From positions 324,588,929 through 324,652,928 of the forward strand of contig CM022301.1 in the NCBI GenBank assembly GCA_011799875.1: a DNA stretch of 64,000 bases. The letters are read 5' to 3'. This document shows, piece after piece, positions 11,948 through 21,345 of this stretch. A program made the position numbers and the translations under genes. The notes below the pieces were generated by a model that made no database searches, was not told where the DNA came from, and worked only from the letters and a program-made list of their open reading frames with translations. Source of the stretch: Thinopyrum elongatum (Eukaryota > Streptophyta > Magnoliopsida > Poales > Poaceae). Position 1 is the stretch's first letter. Each line of letters starts with the position of its first letter.

Positions 11948-12712
11948 ATGCGACCGGTACCTGTGAGTGTGGCAGGCTGTCGTGCTTTCACCCCGGAGCT
12001 GCGCCGCGTCGTCTGGCCCGGCAAGTTCAAGCTGGATCTGCCTCCATGCTACGATGGCACTCCTGACCCCGCTGAGTTCCTCCAGCTCTACGAGCTGAGC
12101 ATCGAGGCGGCGAACGACAATGACAAGGTCATGGCGAACTGGTTCCCCATGGCCCTCAAGGATGGCGCGCGTTCTTGGCTCCCGAACCTCCCTGTGGGGT
12201 CGATCTCCTCCTGGGATGAGCTATGCGAGCGCTTCAACCCCAACTTCCAGGGCACTTGTGACCGCGCTCCTGCAGCAGGCGACCTGCGGCGCATAAAGCA
12301 GCAGTCAGGCGAGACCTTGCACAAGTACAGACAACGCTTCATGAATGTTCGCCTCAAGATCCCGAAGGTGTCGGACGAGGCCATCATGACGGCGTTCTCG
12401 GATGGCATCCGGGACATCAAGATGAAGGAGGAGCTCGCCATCCACAAGGACTTGTGTTCGGCTCTGGAGATGTTCAACATGGCAACCAGATGCGCGAGGG
12501 CCGAGGAAGGTCGCCTCTCCCTCCTGGAGCTTCCGAAGGTCGATCCTGAAGATAAGAAGGCCAAGGCTAAGGAAGTGAAGCATAAGGGCCCTGCCGTGCT
12601 GGCCGCGGAGCCCGAGATGAAGCGTGGTCATGACCATGATGAGCCTCCCAGGGGCAACTGCCCGTTCTGCGTCATCCACAACGTCCACAGCCACAACACC
12701 AACGACTGCTAG
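11948..12712 (+). pseudogene. gag: Element A gag core with zinc-knuckle-like motif
   Basis: From ATG 11948 (MRPVPVSV) the frame carries a retrotransposon gag domain over about residues 25-210: WPGKFKLDLPPCYDGTPDP, ARSWLPNLPVGSISSWDEL and RRIKQQSGETLHKYRQRF. A Lys-rich region and a Cys/His motif, CPFCVIHNVHSHNTNDC, follow. The frame ends at TAG 12710-12712, where B has CAG (Gln), so the stop is a later C-to-T change and the frame originally ran on into the protease. In the family, gag packages the RNA into cytoplasmic particles. Confidence 0.85.
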
Positions 12713-13786
12713 GAGCTCGGGGCAATCCGCGATGGGCACTTTGGCCACCACCCCGAGCGCAGCGACTACGGCTACGGCCGCGGAGGAGGCCGCGGTGGAG
12801 GCTGCTGGGACAACCTCGACCCCCGCCAGGACTGGCGCGACCAACCCCATGAGGACCGCTGGCAGGGCCAGCTTTGTGAGGGCCCTTGGCGGGACCAGTC
12901 TCGTGAGGATCGCCCCCAGGGCAATGCCGGCCTCCCTCCACAGCCGCCACCGCCAAGGAGAAACGACGACAACCACCAAGATGATGGGGCTGGGGGCTTC
13001 CAAGTGCCTCATGCGATCGCCTGCATCCTGGGTGGCGCTCAGGCTCCCGCCTCTCATCGCATCTTCAAGCAGTTCGCTCGTGAGGTGAACATGGACCTCC
13101 CCAAGCACAAGGTGTCACGCCCCCTCAAGTGGTCCAAGCACACCATCACCTTTGACTCCATGGACCAGCTCAAGTGTTCAGCCGCTGCCGGCGCGCTCCC
13201 AATGCTCTGCACGCCAACCATCAGCAACGTCCTTGTCACCAAGACCCTCATCGACGGTGCCGCTGGGCTCAATGTTCTCTCTGTCGAAATGTTTGAAATG
13301 CTCCAAGTACCATATGACCAGGTTCTGCCCACCATGCCTTTCTCAGGGGTGACCAATGGCTCCACCATTCCCATAGGGCAGATTCGCCTCCCTGTCACTT
13401 TCGGCAAGCGCGACAACTACCACACCGAGCTCATCGACTTCAACGTCGCCCACATCCACCTTCCGTACAATGCCATCCTCGGGTATCCGGCCCTCGCCAA
13501 GTTCATGGCAGCAACTCACCACGGCTACAATGTCCTCAAGATGCTAGGGAGTGGTGGCATCATCACGGTCGCCTGCGACGAAAAGGATGCGGTGTGCTCC
13601 TTCGAGCGCGCCTACCAGGCCGCGACGGTCGAGAACTCAGATGGCGAGGCTGCCATCCTGCCTCCTGAGGCCATCCCCAAGAAGAAGAAGAAGCTCCTCC
13701 CAAAGGGCCGTCTGGAGGCTGGGGCGCCTGACGGTCGTGCCTCAGGCCCCATGCCCTCTGCTGGGGCGTCTTTCCCTCTCGCATAG
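12713..13786 (+). pseudogene. pro: Element A protease region, in frame with gag
   Basis: Same frame as gag after the TAG. An Arg/Gly-rich and Gln-rich linker (12750-13000) leads to a retropepsin-like domain: KTLIDGAAGLNVLS near 13240-13280 at the active-site position (Asp-Gly-Ala, with Ala where B has Gly), the flap-side region GVTNGSTIPIGQIRLPV, and YNAILGYPALAKFMA near 13470. A Lys-rich tail (IPKKKKKLLPKG) ends at TAG 13784-13786. The frame is open from 13004. In the family this aspartic protease cuts the polyprotein. The antisense reading frames overlapping it are shadows. Confidence 0.82.
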
Positions 13787-13885
13787 GGAGGCGCGCCCGG
13801 CGCCCCCCTCAGGATGGGCTCGGGGGCTCTCCTCTAGAGGGCCTCTGACCTGACCGGCGTCACGAGGGAGGCGTTCGGGCACCAC

Positions 13886-14251
13886 GTGGAGGCGTGCTTC
13901 GACGCGCGCCTCCGTGAGCAAGGTGCAAGGCGCGAGGCGCCGGGCGCTCTGGAGTTCATCACCAAGGCAATCGAGGAGCTTCAGGAAGCACGAGCCATGC
14001 GTGGCGAACGTCGCCCCACACCATCCAGTGCGGCTGCCGCCCATGACATGGGTGGCGAACTGCGCGTCTGCGTCAACATCCCAGGCCTCAACAGGGTTGC
14101 TTCACAGGACCTATTCTGGCCATCCCGCGTCGGCCGGAGTGGGGGCTACCCCTGCAGCTACGTCCGCATGCTGTTTGGCCTGCTGAACGTGGCCACCTCG
14201 TACCAGCGCCTCGTGCAGGGAGCCTCGGCGGCTCATGAGGCCAGGCGCTAG
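13886..14251 (+). pseudogene. Element A reverse transcriptase remnant with internal deletion
   Basis: The 122-codon frame contains GELRVCVNIPGLNRVASQDL, which fits the start of plant Gypsy reverse transcriptase (usually RVCVD-like, then LNKACPKD). After only a short gap comes YVRMLFGLLNVATSYQRLVQ, which fits the MPFGLKNAGATYQR region. The stretch between these motifs in functional enzymes, including the first catalytic Asp, is missing, and the YxDD region, RNase H and integrase are also absent. B has the same shortened arrangement at 21110-21330. It cannot encode an active enzyme. Confidence 0.72.
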
Positions 14252-15736
14252 GCGGTCCTGACCGAGGAGGTGACGGGCCCTCGCGAGTCCCCCAGACCTC
14301 CGGAGCCTCCCGGGACTCAGGAGCCGGTCGGCTCATGAGGAGCGATCTCTACAATACGCATCTTCAACTACTTCAACGCTTCTATAATGATCGTGCCACG
14401 TGACTTTTTGGTTTATTCAACCGAGGGCACCCCTCGGGCTGCATCATCCTTAGGCTGCTAGGGCCTGCCCCCACAGCCACATCATTTTGATTCTGGTACT
14501 CCAGACCAGTTATGCATGCTTAAATTGTTATGATGATTAATGTTATACCTGTCGACCCGTCATCTATGGAGTCGCCCTTCGCGGTCTTCACACTTTGCTA
14601 GCTCGCCTTTTGCTCATCCCGCGACGGGGGCTATTGGCACGGCGCCTGTGCTTGGGTCCGTCCCTGCAGCGCTGACAAACATAAGAGACCGAGCTCTGGC
14701 TCGCGGTCGGCCCCGTGCACGTCACCTCACCAGTTCCTTAGTGCCTTCGTCTTCTCACGGAAAGATCACGAGTAGGATAGCAAGCGCGACTACCCTGTGT
14801 GTCTTGTGGATAACTTGCAGGAACCTTCGGAGGCAGGATCATGAGTAGCTTCGCCAACACCTCAGCACCGCGGAAGGATACCGCGCTGTGTGCCATGGGG
14901 CGCAACCCCTCCTAGGTACCCCCTCGGAGCCAGCCACTCTTTTCGCGCGCAAGTTGCTTGCACGTTAAAGGGGGGGCCCTTGAGCATCGCACCTCAGGGG
15001 CTCCTACCGGCCCTCGAGCCCTCACCCCCTGGCCTTGACCACGGCATTGTGACCTGGCATACCATCGGCGGCCGAGCCTCGCTCGAGAGCCGGCCCCCGA
15101 GGACGTGGAGCACCCTGACGAGCAGGAGAGATGGAGTCGGTAGGAGCCCTGGCGCGCGAGGGGGGCGGGGGGGCATTAGGAGAAGGGCACAACCTAACGT
15201 CGCACAAGAAGCTTGCCCTCGCGACAAGGAAACCACCGCAGGCTCGCCAAGATAAGTCGCTTCGCACACCCGGGCGCGAACCCCATAATTGGTGTTTCAT
15301 CTCTCGTGATTTCGCTCGGGCAAGGGAACTCCCCTTTCAGTCCTTCGAGAGCGGCTTGCGCACCTAAGGGGACCTCCTGAGCATCGTGCCTCGGGAGCTC
15401 TTACCGGACCTCGGGCTGCTCACCTCCTGGCCTTGACCACGGCATCGCGACCTGGCATACCAGCGATGGCCGAAGCTTGCCTGGGGACTGGGTCCTATCG
15501 GCGTAGAGCACTAAGCTACCACGAGAATAAAAAGGGGGAACCGTGCCCAAGCGAGAGATGCAAACACAGTATAAATTGGGGGCGCTGACATTAAGGCAAA
15601 AAGTGCCACAATCTTTACCCACCCCCGCGGGGCCCTTCATGATTTTTGCGCAGGAATGAAACGAAAGGAAAGGACCTCCTGAGGATCGCGACCTAGGCGG
15701 TATCGCCCATGATGCTTGGCCGGCGCCATTCCTCCC
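14252..15736 (+). other. Element A non-coding 3' domain with diverged internal repeats
   Basis: About 1.5 kb, GC-rich, without a supportable ORF. Blocks recur at irregular spacing. CTTGAGCATCGCACCTCAGG near 14972 resembles CCTGAGCATCGTGCCTCGGG near 15377, each followed by CCTTGACCACGGCAT and GACCTGGCATACCA. The same blocks occur in B. They look like old tandem duplications and may be untranslated or packaging sequence; no function can be shown. Confidence 0.6.
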
Positions 15737-16514
15737 TCAAGCCCGAGCACGGTGGCGCGGCGGCTCGTAGCTGTCGTCATTACTTAAGCTTGGTTCAAAG
15801 GAGGCGTTGCTACTGTTGGAGGAATCGCGGACAAGGCCAAGGGCAAGTTCACCGTGAGGGGCCACGCCGATTTGCTGGCCTGTGAGGGGGTCACCGTCTT
15901 GATCGCCTCCCCTGGGGCAGCACTCCAGATGTCTGCCGTCCCCTCCGAAGACCTTGAAGAAGAGCGTCGACGCCCCGTCGTACTTGAAGTGGATGGCATG
16001 CCTCCCCTCAAAGTTGCAGTCGCGGGCAATCGCGCCCCATCCCTGGGTCATGAAGACGTCGCCGGAGTCGACGGTCTCGACCTCCGCCTCTGAAGCTTGG
16101 CTGCAGCAGCCATCATGCTGCAGCCACAACTCGACGGGTCCCTTCGACGGTATATCCCCCGCCAGGGACCGCGGGAGTCGGATCCATGTGCGCAGTGGTG
16201 TCGCTGCCCACACCACGAACTCACGGGCCGTGCCGCCAGCATAGGCCTGCGGGTCGCGCGGTCTCTGCTTGTCCTCCTTCCCGGCTTCATCCTCCGCAAC
16301 TCCCGCGGCCGCTATCGCAAGCGGAACCTTGCGCACGGATGTCCGCACTAATGGGGAAACCCGGCGGGGCGTGTTTGTGCCGAGGTTGCGAGGCCATAGG
16401 CGCTGCGGCGGTCTCGCGGGGGCAACCATGCCTTTTCTTCGGCAGGAGCAACTCCGGTTCTACCACAGGGGTTTTTCCCTTCTCGGCGGTCGAGAACCTC
16501 CTCACTGGCGCCAT
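15737..16514 (-). CDS. Antisense ORF of element A with a B3 (plant DNA-binding)-like domain; one apparent frameshift
   Basis: On the minus strand a 230-codon frame runs from 16429 to a TGA at 15737-15739. Its second half reads like a plant B3 domain: RLPRSLAGDIPSKGPVELWL, then GDVFMTQGWGAIARD and HAIHFKYDGASTLFFKVFGG, which correspond to the B3 strands around GW..F and FKYDG.....VF in REM-type proteins. The tail is Ser/Asn- and Asp-rich and ends YEPPRHRARA. An upstream ATG at 16514 (MAPVRRFSTAEKGK) lies 100 bp below a TATAAAT and would join this frame after a single shift. B3 proteins bind DNA in the nucleus; whether this one is expressed is unknown. It lies just inside the 3' LTR, opposite to the element. 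B keeps only the last part. Domain call by eye. Confidence 0.6.
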
Positions 16515-16612
16515 GGATGCTCTGGCGAGATGGCAGCGTGGCGAACAAGAAGAAGGAGCGAGCAGCAAGAAGATGAAGATGGACTGGGGGCTCCGCCCCC
16601 CCCCCATTTCCC

Positions 16613-16620
16613 CATTTATA
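16613..16620 (-). promoter_or_regulatory. TATA box upstream of the antisense B3-like ORF
   Basis: On the minus strand, TATAAATG at 16620-16613 lies about 100 bp before the candidate ATG at 16514, a normal spacing for a plant core promoter with a short 5' leader. It is outside the LTRs and points away from the element's own transcription. B has lost the segment. Confidence 0.5.
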
Positions 16621-16847
16621 GGAGGGGAAGGCTAACCGGCGGCCTCTCACGTTTGAAGTCATGATGGCCCCCCTGCATGCATTAGGCAATTGTCAAGTCC
16701 GAGCAGTTGCCGAGACGGCATGGGGAAGCAGAGACCCCCACACCCCGTCAAGCGCCACGCGTTAGCCTGGCCTACAGGCGATGGGTGCCCGCGGCGCTTC
16801 GTCCTTGCCCTTTGGCTTCGCCTCGAAGCCAAGTTCGAGCGCGCCTT

Positions 16848-16862
16848 GGGCCCGGGGGCTAC
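16848..16862 (+). other. Polypurine tract of element A
   Basis: GGGCCCGGGGGCTAC abuts the TGTCGGCG start of the 3' LTR. The B copy reads TGGGCCTGGGGCTAC at the same place (24222-24236). It would prime plus-strand synthesis. Confidence 0.7.
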
Positions 16863-17472
16863 TGTCGGCGTTCTGGGAACCAGGGTACCCAGACTTGCAT
16901 GCCTGCGGCCCACGGCGTGGCTCCATCAATGGCCTGGTATGGCCCACCTGCAAGGCTATCAAGATAAGACCCTTGCGAGGGGCCAAGCCTCGCGAGGCGG
17001 ATGACACCACGACCTCCCGAGGGAGCGGCCACCCCAGGTGGCCTCCCGAGGAGCGGAGATTTCTATGTAGGTACCCAGCCTCAAGAGGCTACCATGACGC
17101 AAGCCATGATGACCAAGGCAAGGCGGGCGCCAGCGGGCGCAGAAGAGGCAGTTTCCTCTTTGTTGCTAAGGAGGCAAGCGCAGGCGCGGGTTCGCAAGGA
17201 ATCTCGCAAAGGTTTCCATTCCGGTGCAATGAGACCAAGGCCACTGGTGCGGCAGGACGGATGTCATCGTCGAGCCCACTGCTGCGTCACGACCAGAAGC
17301 TTTGCAGGCGAAGACCACCTTTCGTCAGGATAAGATGTACTACTTGTCCCCTTTCAAATTGGCCACTGTGGGATCCCTTCCCGCCTACGTTTTGGGGGAA
17401 GAGGACCGAGTCCACTATAAGTACAGGTTAGCCACCACCGTAGAAGGGACCTGGATCAGATCCGAACCTCGC
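16863..17472 (+). repeat. 3' LTR of element A, left part (610 bp)
   Basis: Starts TGTCGGCGTTCTGGGAACC and follows the A 5' LTR to GAACCTCGC, with TATAAGTA at 17416-17423. Here B begins. The remaining 263 bp of this LTR resume after B and its TSD copy at 25117. Together they give 873 bp against 889 bp for the 5' LTR, the difference being accounted for by a 16-bp gap between two CTC repeats at the insertion point. Confidence 0.88.
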
Positions 17473-18348
17473 TATCGGCGTTCAGGGAACCAGGGTACCC
17501 AGACTTGCCTGCCTGCGGCCCATGGCGTGGCACCTTCGACGGACTGGTACAGCCCACCTCCAAGGCTATCAAGACAAGATCCTCGAGAGGGTCCAAGCCT
17601 CGCGAGGCGGACAACACCAAGACATCCCGAGGGAGCGGCCTTCCTAGGCTGCCTCCTGAGGAGCAGAGATTTCTATGTAGGTACCCTACCTCAGGAGGTT
17701 GCGATGATGCAAGCCATGATGACCAAGGCCAGGCGGGCACCAGCAGGCGCAGAGGAGGCAGTTTCCTCTGTGGTGCTATGGAGGCAAGCGCAGGCGTGGG
17801 TTCCCAAGGAGCCCGGCAAAGGTTTCTATTCAAGTGCTACAAGACCATGACCACCAGGACAGCGGGATGGATGCCATCGTCGATCCCACTGCTGCGTCAC
17901 AACCAGAGGCTTTGCAGGCGAAGACCACCTTTCGTCAGGATAAGATGTAGTACTTGTCCCCTTTCAAATTGGCCACTGTGGGATCCCTTCCCGCCTACGA
18001 TTTGGGGGAAGAGGACTGAGGCCACTATAAGTATAGGCTAGCCACCACCGTAGGGGGGATCTGATCGGATCGATTCCACCCTCACCCATAGACCTCGCGA
18101 GGTTGTTCATCCTTTGTACTAGCTCATCCTCAGCCCCTCGTGAGGCCAATCCACAACAAAGCAAGAGTAGGGTCTTACACCGCAAGGTGGCCCGAACCTG
18201 GGTAAACTTGCATGTTCATCTTCTTCCTTGTTCGTGTGCATCGAGCTAGGTCGTAGGGTGACAAGCTGGTTGGCTGGATAGGTTGAGTTCTTCGCTCGCG
18301 CCCCAGAGTTCGAACCTTTCTTGGGTGTGCGGAGCCCTGAATCCGACA
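17473..18348 (+). repeat. 5' LTR of element B (876 bp)
   Basis: Runs from TATCGGCG to CCGACA, with TATAAGTA at 18026-18033. The primer region TTTGGCGCGCCGGGTAGGGG follows at once (18349). Confidence 0.88.
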
Positions 18349-18420
18349 TTTGGCGCGCCGGGTAGGGGCGTGTCGAAGCCTCTCTTCCACCGTTCGCTTT
18401 GCCGCCGTTCCGTCGTTCCC

Positions 18421-18888
18421 ATGGCCGACGCTTGCCGTGTCTGTGCCGAGCGTCGGGCCACTCGCGTCACCCAGACGGCGCCCGCGGGAAATAGCGTTGC
18501 TCGCTGCTCTGCCTCCCCGGCGGCTAACGCCACCACCGACCCTGCTGCTCTCGAACAGCAGGACGCGTCGCTGCCGCCGTCCGTGCGGCACGATGGCCGC
18601 ACCACAACTCCATCACCCACTCCAGCAACGGCGTCGTCTTCTCATGTTCGTCGTGGGCCGGCGAATGTGCAGGCTGCGCTGCTCATGGCACGAGAGCTTC
18701 TACTCTACCGCCTGACCAAAGACCTCTACGACGACTGGCTCGGGCGCATCGCCGAGCTTGTCAACACCGCCAGTGAAGCCCCTGCACTGTCCCGTCCACC
18801 CTGTTCCCCGCCATCCTTGGCGGGCGATGTGGCTCACGGCGCACCTTCTCCTCCGCCTCTGCACGGCGTGGACCCCGAGCCCAGGTGA
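18421..18888 (+). pseudogene. gag: Element B gag, N-terminal part
   Basis: ATG 18421 (MADACRVCAERR) opens a frame equivalent to A 11338-11781, ending in TGA at 18886. It shares the low-complexity Ser/Thr/Pro part and AALLMARELLLYR, and keeps KDLYDDWLGRIAELV, which is slightly longer than in A. The gag core follows in a different frame. Confidence 0.58.
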
Positions 18889-19056
18889 GAGGCACTACAA
18901 CGCGACCCGCCGCGCAGGGCGCCGGCGCACGATGAAGAAAGCTGCCTGGTGTTGTAGCGGCCCCAAGGACAAGCGCGTGCGCTTCCAGCGCCACCGCGTC
19001 AAGACCGCCTGCCACCAGAGGCGGCGGCGCGTGGGCGACAAGATCAAGCTCCCCCC

Positions 19057-19905
19057 ATGCGACCGGTGCCTGTGAGTGCGGCAAGCTACCGCACTTTCAC
19101 CCCGGAGCGGCGCCGCGTCGTCTGGCCCGGCAAGTTCAAGCCAGATCTACCTCCAAGCTACGACGACACTCCTGACCCCGCTGAGTTCCTCCAGCTCTAC
19201 GAGCTGAGCATCGAGGCGGCGAACGGCAATGACAAGGTCATGGCGAACTAGTTCCCCATGGCCCTCAAGGATGGCACGCGTTCTTGGCTCCTGAACCTTC
19301 CGGTGGGGTCGATCTCCTCCTGGGACGAGCTGCGCGAGTGCTTCATCGCCAACTTCCAGGGCACTCGCGACCGCGCTCCTGCAGCAGGTGACCTGCGGTG
19401 CATAAAGCAGCAACCGGGCAAGACCTTGCACAAGTACATACAACGCTTCACGAACGTTCGCCTCAAGATCCCGAAGGTGTCGGACGAGGCCATCATCACG
19501 GCGTTGTCTGATGGCGTCCACAACATCAAGATGAAGGAGGAGCTCGCCATCCACGAGGACTTGTGTTTGGCTCTAGAGATGTTCAACATGGCAACCAGAT
19601 GCGCGAGGGCCGAGGAAGGTCGCCTCTCCCTCCTGGAGCTTCTGGAGGTCGATCCTGAAGACAAGAAGGCCAAGGCTAAGGAAATGAAGCACAAGGGCCC
19701 CGCCGTGCTGGCCGCGGAGCCCGAGATGAAGCGTGGCCGTGACCATGATGGGCCTCCCAGGGGCAACCGCCCGTTCTGCGTCCTCCACAACGTCCACAGC
19801 CACAACACCAATAACTGCCAGGAGCTTAGGGCAATCCGCGACGGGTGCTTTGGCAGCCGCCCCGAGCGCAACGACCGCGGCTACGGCCACGGAGGAGGCC
19901 GCTAG
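19057..19905 (+). pseudogene. gag: Element B gag core
   Basis: Frame from ATG 19057 (MRPVPVSAAS), with TAG at 19249-19251 where A has TGG (Trp), then open to TAG 19903-19905. The gag domain and CPFCVLHNVHSHNTNNC are conserved with A. The codon after the Cys/His motif is CAG here, which supports the view that A's TAG at 12710 is a later mutation. Near 19900 the Gly-rich repeat of A (GGGRGGG) is shortened. Confidence 0.83.
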
Positions 19906-20856
19906 GACAACCGCGACCCTCGCCAAGACTGCTGCGACCAACCTCGTGATGGCCCCTGGAGAGACCAGCCTCGTGAGGATCGCCCCCAGGGCAATACTGG
20001 CCTCCCTCCACTGCCGCCACCGCCAAGGAGAAACGACGACAACCGCCAAGATGATGGGGCTGGGGGCTTCCAAGAGCCTCGCACAATCGCCTGCATCCTG
20101 GGTGGCGCTCAGGCCCCCGCTTCTCATAGCGTCTTCAAGCAGTTCGCTCGTGAGGTGAACGCGGCCCTCCCCAAGCTCGAGGCGTCGCGCCCCCTCAGGT
20201 GGTCCAAGCATGCCATCACCTTTGACTCCATGGATCAGCTCAAGTGCTCAGCCATCGCCGGCGCGCTCCCAATGCTCTGCACGCCAACCATCAGCAGCAT
20301 CCTTGTCACCAAGACCCTCATCGACGGCGGCGCGGGGCTCAACATTCTCTCTATCGAGACGCTCGAGATGCTCCAAGTACCATACGACCAGCTTCTGCCC
20401 ACCAAGCCTTTCTCAGGGGTCACCGATGGCTCCACCGTCCCTATAGGGCAGATCCGCCTCCCTGTCACCTTCGGCAAGCGTGAAAACTACCACACCAAGC
20501 TCGTCGACTTCGACATCGCCCACATCCACCTCCCGTACAATGCCATCCTCAGGTGTTCGGCCCTTGCCAAGTTCATGGCAGCCACTCACCAGAGCTAAAA
20601 TGTCCTCAAGATTCCAGGAAGTGGCGGCATCATCACGGTCACCTGCGACAAAAAGGATGTGGTGTGCTCCCTCGAACGCGCCTACCAGGCTGCGGTGGTC
20701 GAGAACTCTAACGATGAGGGTGCCGTCCTGCCTCTTGAGGCCGTCCCCAAGAAGAAGAAGCAGCTCCTCCCAAAGGGCCGCCAGGAGGCTGGGGCGTCCG
20801 ACGGTCGTGCCTCAGGCCCCGCGCCCTCTGTTGGGGCGTCTTTCCCTCTCGCATAG
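19906..20856 (+). pseudogene. pro: Element B protease region
   Basis: Same frame as the B gag core. Open from 20155 to TAA 20596-20598 and again 20659-20856. Contains KTLIDGGAGLNILS (active site Asp-Gly-Gly), GVTDGSTVPIGQIRLPV and YNAILRCSALAKFMA, where Arg-Cys replaces the Gly-Tyr of A. The TAA at 20596 stands where A has TAC (Tyr). Otherwise collinear with A, including the Lys-rich tail. Confidence 0.8.
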
Positions 20857-21108
20857 GGAGGCATGCCCGATGCCCCCCTCAGGATGGGCTCGGAGGCTCT
20901 CCTCTGGAGGGCCTCTGATCTGACCAGCGTGACGAGGGAGGCGTTCGGGCACCACGTGGAGGCGTGCTTCGACGCGTGCCTCCATGAGCAAGGCGCAAGG
21001 TGAGAAGCGCCGGGCGCTCAAGAGTTCATCACCAAGGCAATCGAGGAGCTTCAGGAGGCACGAACCATGCATGGCGAGCGTCGCCCCGCACCACCCGGTG
21101 CAGCTGCC

Positions 21109-21345
21109 GCCCATGACATGGGTGGCGAGCTGCGCGTCTGCGTCAACATCCCAGGCCTCAATAGGGTTGCTTCGCAGGACCTCTTCTAGCCGCCCCACAT
21201 TGGCCGGAGCGGGGGCTACCCCTGCAGCTACGTATGCATGCAATTTGGCCTGCTGAACGTGGCCGCCTCGTACCAGCGCCTCATGTAGAGAGCCTTGGCG
21301 GCTCACGAGGCAAGGCACCAGGCGGTCCTGACTGAGTAGGTGACA
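21109..21345 (+). pseudogene. Element B reverse transcriptase remnant
   Basis: HDMGGELRVCVNIPGLNRVA, then a stop, then GGYPCSYVCMQFGLLNVAAS and YQRLM followed by a stop. The same two motifs as in A are joined over the same short spacer, so the deletion is shared. At least two extra stops relative to A. Confidence 0.68.

Noticed and set aside
12305..13108. Long antisense frame over A gag-protease
   Set aside because: Shadow of the supported plus-strand gag-protease frame.
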